DNA from: CBDDBH01 sp965225625
GTDB taxonomy: Bacteria > Pseudomonadota > Gammaproteobacteria > JADZEE01
Direction of reading: 5' to 3'
Assembly: GCA_965225625.1 (NCBI GenBank)
Contig: CBDDBH010000024.1
Coordinates: forward strand, 135,383 to 199,382
DNA: 64,000 nt
Shown: piece after piece, positions 18,219-27,488 of the stretch
How the letters are laid out: each line of letters starts with the position of its first letter
Position numbering within the stretch: position 1 is the stretch's first letter
Program-made: the position numbers and the translations under genes
Notes under the pieces: model-generated
Told to the model about the DNA's origin: nothing
The model's database searches: none
What the model saw: only the letters and a program-made list of their open reading frames with translations

Positions 18219-19793
18219 ATGGCCGGTTCCGAAACTGACCCCAACGCAAATACCGTGATCCCGTTCACGGGTGATGAATATCTGGAATCGTTACGCGGTG
18301 ACCGCGAAGTCTGGGCCTATGGCGAACGCGTAAAGGACGTCACGACGCATCCGGGCTTCCGTAATTCCGCCCGTATGCTGGCACGACTTTATGACTCCTT
18401 ACACGCGCCCGAGAATCGAGATGTGTTGACGACGCCAACCGATACCGGCAACGGTGGCTTCACCCACCCGTTTTTCAAAGTCTCACGCAGCCGCGAAGAG
18501 CTTATCAAAGCGCGTGACGCCATCGCTGCCTGGTCACGCATGAGTTACGGTTGGATGGGACGATCACCCGATTATAAAGCGAGTTTCATGGTAACCCTGG
18601 GCTTCAACCCAGACTACTACGCACCGTACGAGGAAAACGCGAAAAACTGGTATAAACGCAATCAAGAACGTTGCTATTTCCTCAACCACGCGTTGGTCAA
18701 TCCGCCGACAGATCGGCAGAAACCACCCGAGGAAGTCAGCGATGTGTTCCTGCATTGCGAGAAGGAAACCGATGCCGGAATCATAGTCTCAGGCGCTAAA
18801 GTCGTCGCCACAGGATCCGTACTCACCCACTACAATTTCCTCGGCCAATATGGCCCAACCCCGCTGAACGACGGCAAATTCGCGATATCAGGACTGGTTG
18901 ATATGGAAAGCCCCGGCCTGAAATTGCTGTGCAGGCCGTCGTATGCCTATCAGGCCGCGGTAATGGGCAGTCCATTTGACTATCCGCTTTCGAGCCGAAT
19001 GGATGAGAACGATGCCATCCTGATCCTCGACAAGGTGTTCATTCCATGGGAGAACATCCTCATCTATAACGATCCCGAAAAAGCCTCATCATTCCTACCC
19101 CAATCGGGTTGGGCAAACCGGTACGCATTTCACGGTTGCACCCGCCTCGCCGTCAAATTCGACTTTCTTGCGGGGCTATTCATGAAAGCCGTTGAAATCA
19201 CTGGCACTAAAGATTTCCGCGGTGTGCAGGTAGCGATCGGCGAGACGCTGGCCTGGCGTCATTTGTTCTGGGCATTGTCCGATGCCATGTGTGGCATGCC
19301 CGATGACGGCCCCAATGGCGCTAAACAGCCGGGCTTAACCGGCGCACTGGCCTACCGCGTGATCTCGACAATCGCCTACCCACGCGTCAAGGAACTCATC
19401 GAAAATGAAGTGGCCAGCGGTCTCATTTTTCTCAACTCGCATGCGAGTGATTTCAAGTCAGAGGAATTACGGCCTTATATCGATAAGTACCTGCGCGGCT
19501 CGTACGGACACGACGCAGAGTCACGGGTGAAAACCATGCGTCTTATGTGGGACGCCATCGGCAGCGAATTCGGCGGTCGGCACGAACTCTATGAGCGCAA
19601 CTATGGCGGCAATCATGAAAATATCCGGCTAGAAAATTTATGGATGGCTAAGGGCACGGGACTGGATCAGGAACTCATCGGCCTTGCTGATCAGTGTATG
19701 GCTGAATATGACCTCAATGGCTGGACCGGGTCCGACCTGATCGGACCCGAGGACGTCAGCTTATTCATGCGCAACCCCGAAGCTAATCCCTGA
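18219..19793 (+). CDS. 4-hydroxyphenylacetate 3-hydroxylase (HpaB)-family flavin monooxygenase
   Basis: 524 residues from ATG 18219 (GGAG seven bases upstream). It matches the HpaB/TftD large oxygenase: an N-terminal helical part with GDEYLESLR and RDVLTTPTDTG, then SRMSYGWMGRSPDYKA, the middle beta-domain (GIIVSGAKVVATGS), then LDKVFIPWENILIYND and a C-terminal helical domain (QVAIGETLAWRHLFWALSDAM). Such enzymes use FADH2 from a separate reductase to ortho-hydroxylate phenols. No HpaC-type reductase is seen in the window. It is divergent from the FrnE gene. Confidence 0.92.
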   Translation: MAGSETDPNANTVIPFTGDEYLESLRGDREVWAYGERVKDVTTHPGFRNSARMLARLYDSLHAPENRDVLTTPTDTGNGGFTHPFFKVSRSREELIKARDAIAAWSRMSYGWMGRSPDYKASFMVTLGFNPDYYAPYEENAKNWYKRNQERCYFLNHALVNPPTDRQKPPEEVSDVFLHCEKETDAGIIVSGAKVVATGSVLTHYNFLGQYGPTPLNDGKFAISGLVDMESPGLKLLCRPSYAYQAAVMGSPFDYPLSSRMDENDAILILDKVFIPWENILIYNDPEKASSFLPQSGWANRYAFHGCTRLAVKFDFLAGLFMKAVEITGTKDFRGVQVAIGETLAWRHLFWALSDAMCGMPDDGPNGAKQPGLTGALAYRVISTIAYPRVKELIENEVASGLIFLNSHASDFKSEELRPYIDKYLRGSYGHDAESRVKTMRLMWDAIGSEFGGRHELYERNYGGNHENIRLENLWMAKGTGLDQELIGLADQCMAEYDLNGWTGSDLIGPEDVSLFMRNPEANP

Positions 19794-19820
19794 CGCTGCG
19801 GGCCCCAGTGAGGAGTATCC

Positions 19821-20138
19821 ATGGCTGAGAAATCAGGCGGTCTAATCGGCGCCATCATCTGGATGGCGGTTATTTCGTTGTTACTATTCTGGCTGCCGTT
19901 GTTCGGCCCATTACTTGCCGGCGTCGTCGGCGGCATGAAGGCCGGCGGTGTCGGCAAGGCACTACTTGCGGTTATCGTGCCGGCCTTAATTCTCGCGGGG
20001 ATGTTGTTTGGATTCGGCGCAACCCTAACGGGTTTTCCGATCATTGGCGTTATAGCGGCCGCCGGCGGTACCTTACTCGTTGTCTCCGGGATGGGATTTT
20101 TGCTGGTGGGCGCGATCGTTGGGGGAATTCTGGCGTGA
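19821..20138 (+). CDS. Glycine-rich membrane protein, unknown
   Basis: 105 residues almost entirely hydrophobic, with about three membrane segments rich in Gly and Ala (IGAIIWMAVISLLLFWLPLF, then VGKALLAVIVPALILAGML and a C-terminal GFLLVGAIVGGILA). ATG 19821 follows GAGGAG and lies 28 bases after the hydroxylase stop, so it is probably in the same operon. No family is recognised with certainty. Confidence 0.7.
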   Translation: MAEKSGGLIGAIIWMAVISLLLFWLPLFGPLLAGVVGGMKAGGVGKALLAVIVPALILAGMLFGFGATLTGFPIIGVIAAAGGTLLVVSGMGFLLVGAIVGGILA

Positions 20139-20202
20139 TCCACAGCCGTTGCGCTCCAAAGCAATGGATCCTCTAAATCAAGCAACCTGAGGAGATTAGA
20201 TA

Positions 20203-21222
20203 GTGCCCAAAATAAGCCCGCCCACGACTGATGACAGCTTGCTATGGCAAAGCGTGAATGCCCAGGTGCATATGGCCGCTATGGTCATCGGCCACAAACT
20301 TGGAATATTTCCCAAATTGCACGAACGCGCGTTGACGCACGAAGAAGCCAGCCTAGCCATGGATCTGAGTCCACGGGCCACCGAAGCCCTACTTGGTAAT
20401 CTGGTTGTCATAGGATTGCTCAAACAACATGACGGGCGCTTTACATTGACGGCGACAGCACGCGAGTACTTACTACCTGACGGTCCGTTTTATTGGGGTC
20501 CTGTGCTTGATCTCACTGCGGCGATCGATTATTCGCCAGATAAGATATTGGCTTCGCTACGCGCGGACAAACCGTTAGGCTCACCGGTGGGTCCCGAGGA
20601 GTGGGATGCGCCGCAGATAGATCCCGAAGACGCGCGCAAGTTCACTGCGGCGATGCACGGTCATAGTTTTCCGACTTCAACCGCTATTGCGCGAGCCGGT
20701 GACTTTCAGGGACTAAGCAGAATTCTGGACGTCGGTGGCGGCTCTGGCTGTTTTTGTATTGCCATGGCCGATCGGCATCCGGCGCTGCACTTTACCGTAT
20801 TCGAATTGCCCGCTATCTGTGGGCTCACGCAGGAATACATTGACAAATTCGGGTTCGGCGAGCGCATCGACGTGGTCGCGGGAAACATGTTCAGCAACGA
20901 CTGGCCTGGCGGCCATGATGGCATCTTTTTCAGCAACATTTTTCACGATTGGGCAACGGATCGCTGCCAACATCTCGCCCGTGCGAGCTATGCGGAGCTA
21001 CCGGCAGGCGGGCGCGTTTACCTCTCGGAGATGCTGCTCAACGACAGCCGTGACGGCCCACCCGTTGCAATGGCTTTTTCCCTGGAGATGGCCTACGTCA
21101 CCGACGGTAAGCAACTCACGGCCCGCGAGCTCACTGACTTGCTAGAAGACGCGGGGTTTGTAGATGTGCAAGTGCAATCGATTTTTGCCTACTACTCGCT
21201 AATCAGCGCGCGCAAACCGTAA
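20203..21222 (+). CDS. SAM-dependent O-methyltransferase-like protein (Methyltransf_2 type)
   Basis: 339 residues from GTG 20203 (GAGGAG upstream). The N-terminal winged-helix dimerisation domain (AAMVIGHKLGIFPKLHERALTHEEAS) is followed by a Rossmann methyltransferase with the SAM motif ILDVGGGSGCF at about residue 175, a VFELPAI acidic strand, and FFSNIFHDWATDRC near the substrate site. These enzymes methylate hydroxyl groups of phenols or polyketides. Located after the hydroxylase, it may methylate a hydroxylated aromatic or act as a demethylase-like partner; which of these is unknown. Confidence 0.88.
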   Translation: MPKISPPTTDDSLLWQSVNAQVHMAAMVIGHKLGIFPKLHERALTHEEASLAMDLSPRATEALLGNLVVIGLLKQHDGRFTLTATAREYLLPDGPFYWGPVLDLTAAIDYSPDKILASLRADKPLGSPVGPEEWDAPQIDPEDARKFTAAMHGHSFPTSTAIARAGDFQGLSRILDVGGGSGCFCIAMADRHPALHFTVFELPAICGLTQEYIDKFGFGERIDVVAGNMFSNDWPGGHDGIFFSNIFHDWATDRCQHLARASYAELPAGGRVYLSEMLLNDSRDGPPVAMAFSLEMAYVTDGKQLTARELTDLLEDAGFVDVQVQSIFAYYSLISARKP

Positions 21223-21234
21223 GCCTCGAATAGC

Positions 21235-21412
21235 TCCCTCTCCCCTCCGTAGAGCGTTGGCAGGTAATTGCTCCTCGGCTCGGGCTCCTCGACTTTGGCT
21301 CCTGCTTCGTTCTAACGCCTAAGTCCTGTAGGCGTGCTTTGGTCTATCTCATCCATCCCTGGATTCGTGCATTACCTGCATTTCCGCCATCCATGGCGGT
21401 CGGGTGAGGGGA
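21235..21412. repeat. Dispersed palindromic repeat, copy 3 (inverted)
   Basis: Reverse-oriented long copy of the element at 3283-3500: it ends TGGCGGTCGGGTGAGGGG and contains the complement of the AGGAGCCAAAGTCGAGG segment. It lies between the convergent methyltransferase and CoA-ligase genes. Confidence 0.7.
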
Positions 21413-21419
21413 AGTGCTT

Positions 21420-22862
21420 CTACCCAATCGCTCGCTCATCGCGAACGCGTTTCGCTTTGAACTCTGTTTTCGCCAGCGTATTGGGCGCCAGGACCTCGAC
21501 ACCGGCACGCACTTCACAGCGCGTGCGGATCTCCGCCGCTACCCGCTCAGCGATCAACTGCGGCTTTGCGTAATCCACATGCTCGACCCGAATGTCCATC
21601 ACATCGAGCCCTTCGTCGGTCGTGCGCAACACGACTTCGAACTCGTCGCCAATATCGGCAACGGAACGCACGGCCGTTTCGATTTGCGTGGGGAACAACT
21701 TGATACCACGTAGATTGATCAAATCATCGGCTCGGCCCTGCATGGATCCCATTGCGCGCACATGTGAGCGGCCGCAATCACAGGGTTCGGTGTTGAAGAC
21801 GGTGTAGTCGCCGACCAGGAAACGCAGATGGGGCGAGCTCTCCGAACACAAATTCGTGCATACAGTAATGCCGCGCTCTCCCTCGGCTACGGGCTCGTGG
21901 GTGACGGGATCAACGAGTTCCCAAATTTGGATATCCTCCATGAGATGCGTGAAGGTCGGGTGGCCGGGCCGCACCGAATGCGGGCAGGTGAAACCGCCCA
22001 CATGCGGCGAGACTTCGGTACAGCCATAGAACTCAGCAACCCGGCACCCCCACAGGTCTTCCAGGCGCTGGCGCGAGCGATCCATCCCCATCGCAGGCTC
22101 GCCACCGGTAAACAATACTTTGATCGAGCTTTTCGCAGGGTCGAGTCCCATCTCCTGCATGGTCCGTCCAAGGTACAGCGCATAAGACGGCGTACACCCA
22201 ATCACGCTGGGTTTGAATCGCTCGATCAAGTTCGCGCGAGCGCGAGCGTCCATACCGCCACCCGGTATCACGGCAATCCCCATATGTTGGAACGCGACCA
22301 TGGCGCCCCAGATCCACGAATGCGGACCAAAGCCCACCATCGGAAAGACGATTTCGCCCGGGCGGATGTTCATCGAATGCAATGCGCGCGCGTTGGACCA
22401 CTCGAAATATTCTCGGTCTATGTGAGTGTACCGAAATACCCGGGGGATACCGGTACTGCCCGATGTCGAAAATAACATCCAACCGCGGTCCGCCCAGATC
22501 GTGTCGTCGTTGGTGCAATACGTACCGTAAGGTGGATTGACGCTCGCGTCTTCAGCCATCTCCGCTTTGTCGAGCAGCGGCCATTTGTATAGATCCGCCC
22601 GCGTTTGGATGTCGTCGGGCAGCAGCCCCAGCCGCTCGAATCGGCGCCGGTAGAACGCACTGTTCTCATACAGGAAAGGAGTCAGGGCTTGCAGCTTGTC
22701 GTTTTGGATCGCCACCAGTTCATCGCGTGACGCGGTGTCGACCTGTGGTGCCCAGTAGTCCTCGGAAGCGGGCCCACGGAAGTCCGATCGGTGTTTCGCC
22801 ATCGTTTCCAACCAAACACGCCGGGTCTCATCCTTGCGTCGCTGGGCATCCACCCTGGCCAC
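21420..22862 (-). CDS. Phenylacetate-CoA ligase (PaaK)-like adenylate-forming enzyme
   Basis: 480 residues from GTG 22862. The ATP-binding P-loop is FSTSGSTGIPR at about residue 132, followed by the PaaK-type GFGPHSWIWGA and IPGGGMDARAR segments, TGGEPAMG, the EFYGCTEVSPH motif and the hinge region GRADDLINLRGIKLFPTQIE. It should activate an aryl or aryl-acetic acid as its CoA thioester for ring cleavage. It begins six bases after the racemase stop, so racemase and ligase form one operon transcribed away from the ring-hydroxylating dioxygenase genes. Confidence 0.92.
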   Translation of the reverse strand: MARVDAQRRKDETRRVWLETMAKHRSDFRGPASEDYWAPQVDTASRDELVAIQNDKLQALTPFLYENSAFYRRRFERLGLLPDDIQTRADLYKWPLLDKAEMAEDASVNPPYGTYCTNDDTIWADRGWMLFSTSGSTGIPRVFRYTHIDREYFEWSNARALHSMNIRPGEIVFPMVGFGPHSWIWGAMVAFQHMGIAVIPGGGMDARARANLIERFKPSVIGCTPSYALYLGRTMQEMGLDPAKSSIKVLFTGGEPAMGMDRSRQRLEDLWGCRVAEFYGCTEVSPHVGGFTCPHSVRPGHPTFTHLMEDIQIWELVDPVTHEPVAEGERGITVCTNLCSESSPHLRFLVGDYTVFNTEPCDCGRSHVRAMGSMQGRADDLINLRGIKLFPTQIETAVRSVADIGDEFEVVLRTTDEGLDVMDIRVEHVDYAKPQLIAERVAAEIRTRCEVRAGVEVLAPNTLAKTEFKAKRVRDERAIG

Positions 22863-22868
22863 GACTAA

Positions 22869-23636
22869 CTAATTTTGGAACTCGATCGGCTTATCCTGTT
22901 CCCAGCCTGGGGCGGCGGCGTAAATGCTATTGCGGCAAACTCCCAGAGCGAAAGAGGATTTTAGATCCACCAGTACCTCGGCCATTTTGATCCCGGCCCA
23001 TACTGGATCGATGATGGGTACGTTGTCGATTTCCGTGACTTTCTGCTGGGTGAGGATTGAACCCAGGATAGTGCAGCCCGCGACGATCACTTCGGCATTG
23101 TCTTCACGTATAGCCTTACGCGCGACGTCCAGAAATGTACCAACCAGATCGTCCGGATTGTCATACAGTCCTTTTGCTTCGTTAGAACTGACCGCGGTGT
23201 GCCGAATGCTGGCCAATCTCTCGCTCAGACCATAGCGCCTGAGCCTATCGTCTATCGACGCGCCTTCCGAGGGCAACAAACAAATAAACGAAAATTTCCT
23301 GCCCAAGGTCAATGCGATGGACGCCGCGGATTCAGTCACTGCAGTCACGGGGATATCCACGATAGAACGCGCTTCGATCAGACCCGGGTCCTGGGTGCAG
23401 CCAAGGATGATTCCGTCATACCCCTGCTTCCACGCCTGATAGCAAGTCTTCACGCCCTCCACCGCATTGAACGTTTCCGTCCAGATGTAGGTCGGCTCGC
23501 TGTAACCGTCGCTGAGCCACAGCACATCGACCTGGGTGCCCTCCCGCGCCATGAGCTTGAAGTTCTCTTTGAAAGCGTTCTCCATCGCTTCATCTGCCAT
23601 GGTGTACGGGACGGGTTGTATCAGGCCTAGTTTCAT
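22869..23636 (-). CDS. Aspartate/glutamate racemase-superfamily protein
   Basis: 255 residues of the Asp/Glu/hydantoin racemase fold. Both catalytic cysteines are in place: IILGCTQDPG and IVAGCTILG, in the two pseudo-symmetric halves. The segment SAASIALTLGRKFSFIC resembles maleate isomerase and arylmalonate decarboxylase relatives, which act on C-alpha protons of carboxylic acids in catabolism. As the first gene of the racemase-ligase operon it may isomerise the acid before CoA activation. The substrate is not determined. Confidence 0.88.
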   Translation of the reverse strand: MKLGLIQPVPYTMADEAMENAFKENFKLMAREGTQVDVLWLSDGYSEPTYIWTETFNAVEGVKTCYQAWKQGYDGIILGCTQDPGLIEARSIVDIPVTAVTESAASIALTLGRKFSFICLLPSEGASIDDRLRRYGLSERLASIRHTAVSSNEAKGLYDNPDDLVGTFLDVARKAIREDNAEVIVAGCTILGSILTQQKVTEIDNVPIIDPVWAGIKMAEVLVDLKSSFALGVCRNSIYAAAPGWEQDKPIEFQN

Positions 23637-23788
23637 GACGGGTTTCCTCGTGCTTTTTCCACGACTGTGATGATAGTGGATCCGGCACGGTAATCCACGT
23701 TGCAGATCCAGCCAGCTGTCGTTACACGTAATCGAGTTTCAGCTAATCAACGGATAGCACAATGCTGGTTCGCCTTTATACTAAGCAG

Positions 23789-25102
23789 ATGGACGCCCAC
23801 ATTTTCAAAAACATAGACGAACTGGTGCGCGAGGATCGCGTGCATCGGCGGGTCTACACGGATCCCGCGATTTTCGACCTGGAAATGAAACGGATTTTCG
23901 GCAGCGCATGGTTGTACGTCGGGCACCAAAGCCAGGTCCCCAAAGTGGGGGATTTTGTGACCTGTGAGCTTGCGGCACAGCCTGTCGTCATGCTGCGCCA
24001 CCACGACGGTGAAATCCATGTGCTTTTCAACCGCTGTGCCCATCGTGGTGCACGGATCTGCGAAGCCGACGACGGTAACGTCAAGCTCCTGCAGTGCCCA
24101 TATCACGGCTGGACCTACGACACTGCCGGACGATTCCTTAACAGCGCCTTGCATCGCGATTACGCCGCAGCACCAGAGCGCGACACCGGTCGATTGGACT
24201 TGCGCGCGGTTGCGCGTGTGACGAGCTACCGGGGTTTTGTCTTCGCCAGCCTTGCAGCAACAGGGCCGACGCTGGAGGAAAGCTTCGGCCCGATGCTGAG
24301 CGCAATCGACAACCTGGTCGACCGCTCCCCCGACGGCGAACTGGAACTACTGCCGGGCGTGCACCGGCACTTCTACCGCGGCAATTGGAAGATGCAGATC
24401 GAGAACCTGCAGGATGCCGCGCATCCGGCATTCGTGCATGAATCATCCAATGTTGCCGGCGTGCAGCGCGACAAGGCCGACCGGGATGCCCGGGCCGAAG
24501 ACTTCATGGTGGCCAACGCTTCTGCACCGGAATTCATGGACGAAGGTGGCCTGACAGTCTTCCCGGGTGGGCACAGTTACACGGCTGGGCTACCGATCGG
24601 ATCCCTCATCAGCGATGACACACAGAGCGCTTACGTCGCCGCACTTAAACGCGGACATGGTGAAGCAAAAGCCATGGCCACCCTCAATGTTTCGCGCCAT
24701 TACAACGTGCTGTATCCGCAGCTTATGATCCAGGCGGAATTCCAAACCATAAAAATTCTGCATCCACGCGCAGTTGATCGTACTGAGCTGGCTGTTTACT
24801 GCTTTCGTCTGAAGGGTGCGCCAGAGGAATTCGAACGGGTTGCGGTACGCTACTTCGACGCTACGAATTCGGCGGCCTCACCGATCCTGACAGACGATCT
24901 CATCGTCTACGAAAACGCGCAGCACGCGCTGACAACGCAAGGCTCCGATTGGGTATTGTTCGCCAACGGTCTGACGTCGGAGATGCCGGGCGAAAATGGC
25001 GAACGCTCCGGCCGTGGCTTGAGCGAACTGCCGATGCGAAATCAATTCGTAGCCTGGCGTACTTACATGCACCAAGACCGCATTAGCACTGACACTAAAT
25101 GA
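23789..25102 (+). CDS. Aromatic-ring-hydroxylating dioxygenase, alpha subunit
   Basis: 437 residues from ATG 23789; ATG 23762 would add nine residues. The Rieske [2Fe-2S] domain has the ligands NRCAHRGARIC and LQCPYHGWTY. The catalytic domain has the mononuclear-iron site ENLQDAAHPAFVHES with the bridging Asp and two His; the third ligand is expected further on. It adds both atoms of O2 to an aromatic ring together with the beta subunit, whose start overlaps its stop. No ferredoxin or reductase gene lies alongside. The sequence belongs to the benzoate/salicylate-type group rather than the phthalate oxygenases lacking a beta subunit. Confidence 0.94.
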   Translation: MDAHIFKNIDELVREDRVHRRVYTDPAIFDLEMKRIFGSAWLYVGHQSQVPKVGDFVTCELAAQPVVMLRHHDGEIHVLFNRCAHRGARICEADDGNVKLLQCPYHGWTYDTAGRFLNSALHRDYAAAPERDTGRLDLRAVARVTSYRGFVFASLAATGPTLEESFGPMLSAIDNLVDRSPDGELELLPGVHRHFYRGNWKMQIENLQDAAHPAFVHESSNVAGVQRDKADRDARAEDFMVANASAPEFMDEGGLTVFPGGHSYTAGLPIGSLISDDTQSAYVAALKRGHGEAKAMATLNVSRHYNVLYPQLMIQAEFQTIKILHPRAVDRTELAVYCFRLKGAPEEFERVAVRYFDATNSAASPILTDDLIVYENAQHALTTQGSDWVLFANGLTSEMPGENGERSGRGLSELPMRNQFVAWRTYMHQDRISTDTK

Positions 25103-25605
25103 GCGATCCGCACGGCGCCAACCAAAAATGGCCGGATCTCGGCCTGTTGCAAACATTCCTGTTCAATGAAGCCAGGCTCCTCGACGAGCGCCGCTTCGAG
25201 GAGTGGCGGGACTTGTTCACCGATGACGGCTACTACTGGATGCCGCTCGCACCCGAGCAAACCGAGCCGGGCAAAGAATCCTCGATCATCTATGACGACG
25301 CCGAATCGATGGAGACCCGGATCCGAAGGCTCAGACATCCTCGCGCTCACGCACAGATCCCGGCGTCAAGAACAGTTCATTATGTCTCCAACGTATTGTT
25401 GGACGCCGTGGACGAGACCACGCAGGAATACACGGTGTCATCGGCGGTACAGATGGTTGAATATCGTAAGGCGCACCAATACAACTATGCGGCCCGCTGC
25501 CGGCATGTGTTGCGGGCGAAAAACGGCACGCTGCGGATCGCGTCCAAACGCGTCGATCTGATCAACAGCACTGACGTGCTGCCAGCCATGTCGATACCCA
25601 TCTGA
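25099..25605 (+). CDS. Aromatic-ring-hydroxylating dioxygenase, beta subunit
   Basis: 168-residue small subunit with the SnoaL/NTF2-like fold: FLFNEARLLDERRFEEW, then LFTDDGYYWMPL, HSRTVHYVSNVLL-like SRTVHYVSNVLLDA, and RCRHVLRAKNGTLRIASKRVDLIN. It is structural in the alpha3beta3 hexamer. The ATGA overlap with the alpha gene indicates coupled translation. Confidence 0.93.
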   Translation: MSDPHGANQKWPDLGLLQTFLFNEARLLDERRFEEWRDLFTDDGYYWMPLAPEQTEPGKESSIIYDDAESMETRIRRLRHPRAHAQIPASRTVHYVSNVLLDAVDETTQEYTVSSAVQMVEYRKAHQYNYAARCRHVLRAKNGTLRIASKRVDLINSTDVLPAMSIPI

Positions 25606-25645
25606 CGATCGTTTACAAAAACTTTGTCTCTGCTGGGCCGCCAAA

Positions 25646-25888
25646 TCAAATATTGATTCGGATCAGAGCAGAGATCGCGATACACATCCAAACTACGTTT
25701 AACGCCACTGGTTGCCACGCACGCTTCAGCCACGAGATCAAACCTATCCCTGCTGCGCCAGTAGCGTTGAGAAAGTGATATAGCGTACCGGCTTCAATCA
25801 CATTGAGACCGAGTAGCAGGTAGGCACCGAGTACCGCCAGCGCTCCGTACCAGCCAATAATTTCCAAGACCCAAGCACTCGCTCGCAT
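25646..25888 (-). CDS. CBU_0592-like small membrane protein
   Basis: 80 residues with three hydrophobic segments. The pattern EIIGWYGALAVLGAYLLLGL, then LYHFLNATGAAGIGLISWLKRAWQPVALNVVW, matches the CBU_0592 family of small inner-membrane proteins of unknown function. It lies between the dioxygenase and LLM genes on the opposite strand and appears unrelated to the pathway. Confidence 0.7.
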   Translation of the reverse strand: MRASAWVLEIIGWYGALAVLGAYLLLGLNVIEAGTLYHFLNATGAAGIGLISWLKRAWQPVALNVVWMCIAISALIRINI

Positions 25889-26007
25889 TTGCTTTATCCC
25901 TATTCAAGAGGAACCACCCCCGCGGTCAATATACCTAATTTCGCCGGGCTAGAGGTTGCAGTGTCGAGTACACTAGTTCGACGATTTGCAATTTTCGAGA
26001 TCTGACT

Positions 26008-27237
26008 ATGAAAGTGTCCGCGTTTCATCTCATGCCGTACCGGGACTTGCCCGACGACTTCGAGAAAAAGTATCCCTCTTCCATGTTCACCATCCGCTGG
26101 TCTGATGTGGGCAATGCGGAAAAAGTCCACCAGTACTACAACTGGACGCTCGACGAACTGTTGCACGCTGCCAAAGTCGGATTCGATGGTGTCTGCACCA
26201 ACGAACACCATCAGAATGTTTATGGATTCATGGTCAATCCAAACCTGATGGGCTCGGTCCTCGCGAAGATGACCGAAGGCTCCGATACGGCGATTATCCA
26301 GATGGGTCAGACCGCGGTTTTCGTTTCCCCGCCGATCCGCGTGGCTGAAGAGTATGCGATGCTCGACTGCCTCAGCGGCGGGCGTCTGGTCGCCGGTATG
26401 CCGGTCGGTCTCGGCGGCGATTTCTCCTACAGCTACGGCTACGCGCCGATGGAGCAGCGCGAACGTTATTACGAAGCGCAGGAGTTGATCATGAAGGCGT
26501 GGACGGCTGAGGACATCTTCGCCTGGAACGGCAAATATTATCAGTTGCCCATGGTAAACCTGTGGCCGCGGCCTTTGCAGCAACCACATCCGCCGATCTG
26601 GGTGCCGGGATCCGGCAGCCCCGGAACCTGGGACTTTACGCTCAAAAACGATCGGTGTTATTGCTTTCTAACCTTCTTCGGCGCGAAGGCCGCCGAAGCG
26701 ACAATCGGTGGTTACTGGGAGCATGCTGAGAAACTCGGCAAGGATCGCAATCCCTACCGCTTCGGATACCTGATACCGGTTGGGGTCGCGGAAACGGATG
26801 CCGAGGCTGAAAAAATCTATAGCCCGCACGTCGAGTACTTCTATCACAAGCTTTTACACACTACCCAGGAGCTCATGTTCCCGCCCGGACACCTCAATTA
26901 TCAGGGGCTGAAATATTTTATGACGCAAAAGGCGTTCCCAAGCTTCGACGCCCTCAAGGAATTGCGCTACGGCGATTTTTGTGACAAGGAATTTGTTGTA
27001 ATCGGCAGCGCCGAGACCGTTAGAGAACGTCTGCTCGATCTCACCAAACGTCTGCGCATCGGCAATCTAATGGTGCTGCCGCAATTCGGATCGATGCCGC
27101 ATGAGCAGGTAATGGAAAATATTGATCGTTTCGCAGCAGGCGTGCTGCCACATCTACGCAACGTCTGGGACGATGAAGGTTGGGAAAACCACTGGTGGCC
27201 GAAGCGTAACGGAGAAGCGATCAAGGTCGCGGCTTAA
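26008..27237 (+). CDS. LLM-class flavin-dependent monooxygenase
   Basis: 409-residue luciferase-like TIM-barrel protein. VGFDGVCTNEHHQNVYG and the DCLSGGRLVAGMPVG motif bind flavin, and LWPRPLQQPHPPIWVPGSGSPGTW is the typical second half, with the C-terminal GSAETVRERL segment of the family. Such enzymes use FMNH2 from a separate reductase to oxidise aldehydes, alkanesulfonates or related substrates. It is the first of three LLM genes in the window. Confidence 0.92.
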   Translation: MKVSAFHLMPYRDLPDDFEKKYPSSMFTIRWSDVGNAEKVHQYYNWTLDELLHAAKVGFDGVCTNEHHQNVYGFMVNPNLMGSVLAKMTEGSDTAIIQMGQTAVFVSPPIRVAEEYAMLDCLSGGRLVAGMPVGLGGDFSYSYGYAPMEQRERYYEAQELIMKAWTAEDIFAWNGKYYQLPMVNLWPRPLQQPHPPIWVPGSGSPGTWDFTLKNDRCYCFLTFFGAKAAEATIGGYWEHAEKLGKDRNPYRFGYLIPVGVAETDAEAEKIYSPHVEYFYHKLLHTTQELMFPPGHLNYQGLKYFMTQKAFPSFDALKELRYGDFCDKEFVVIGSAETVRERLLDLTKRLRIGNLMVLPQFGSMPHEQVMENIDRFAAGVLPHLRNVWDDEGWENHWWPKRNGEAIKVAA

Positions 27238-27324
27238 ATGGGGAGTGTTAACCCTCAACTTGCAAAATGGGAGGAGTCCATATACGCAATGACGGAAGTT
27301 TCGTAGGCCGCGATGCTGCTGAAA

Positions 27325-27380
27325 ATCCCGTCATTGCGAGCCGTGCAAAGCACGGCGCAGCCCCCTAAAGGGGACGTTTC
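27325..27380. repeat. REP-like pair of hairpins
   Basis: After the sequence CGTCATTGCGAG come two neat hairpins: GCCGTGC-AAA-GCACGGC (27340-27356) and CCCC-TAAA-GGGG (27362-27373). The CGTCATTGCGAG lead resembles intergenic REP elements of several proteobacteria. It sits between the LLM and MFS genes; no T-run follows, so it is not an obvious intrinsic terminator. Confidence 0.4.
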
Positions 27381-27488
27381 ACGCAACCCACCTGTCAGCA
27401 CGATTACTCTGCATGTGACTGATCTTCCTCGCGCAAGGCTCACCCGCATTGCGACGCTGGTCGTCAACGCATTAGCACCCTCTAACCC

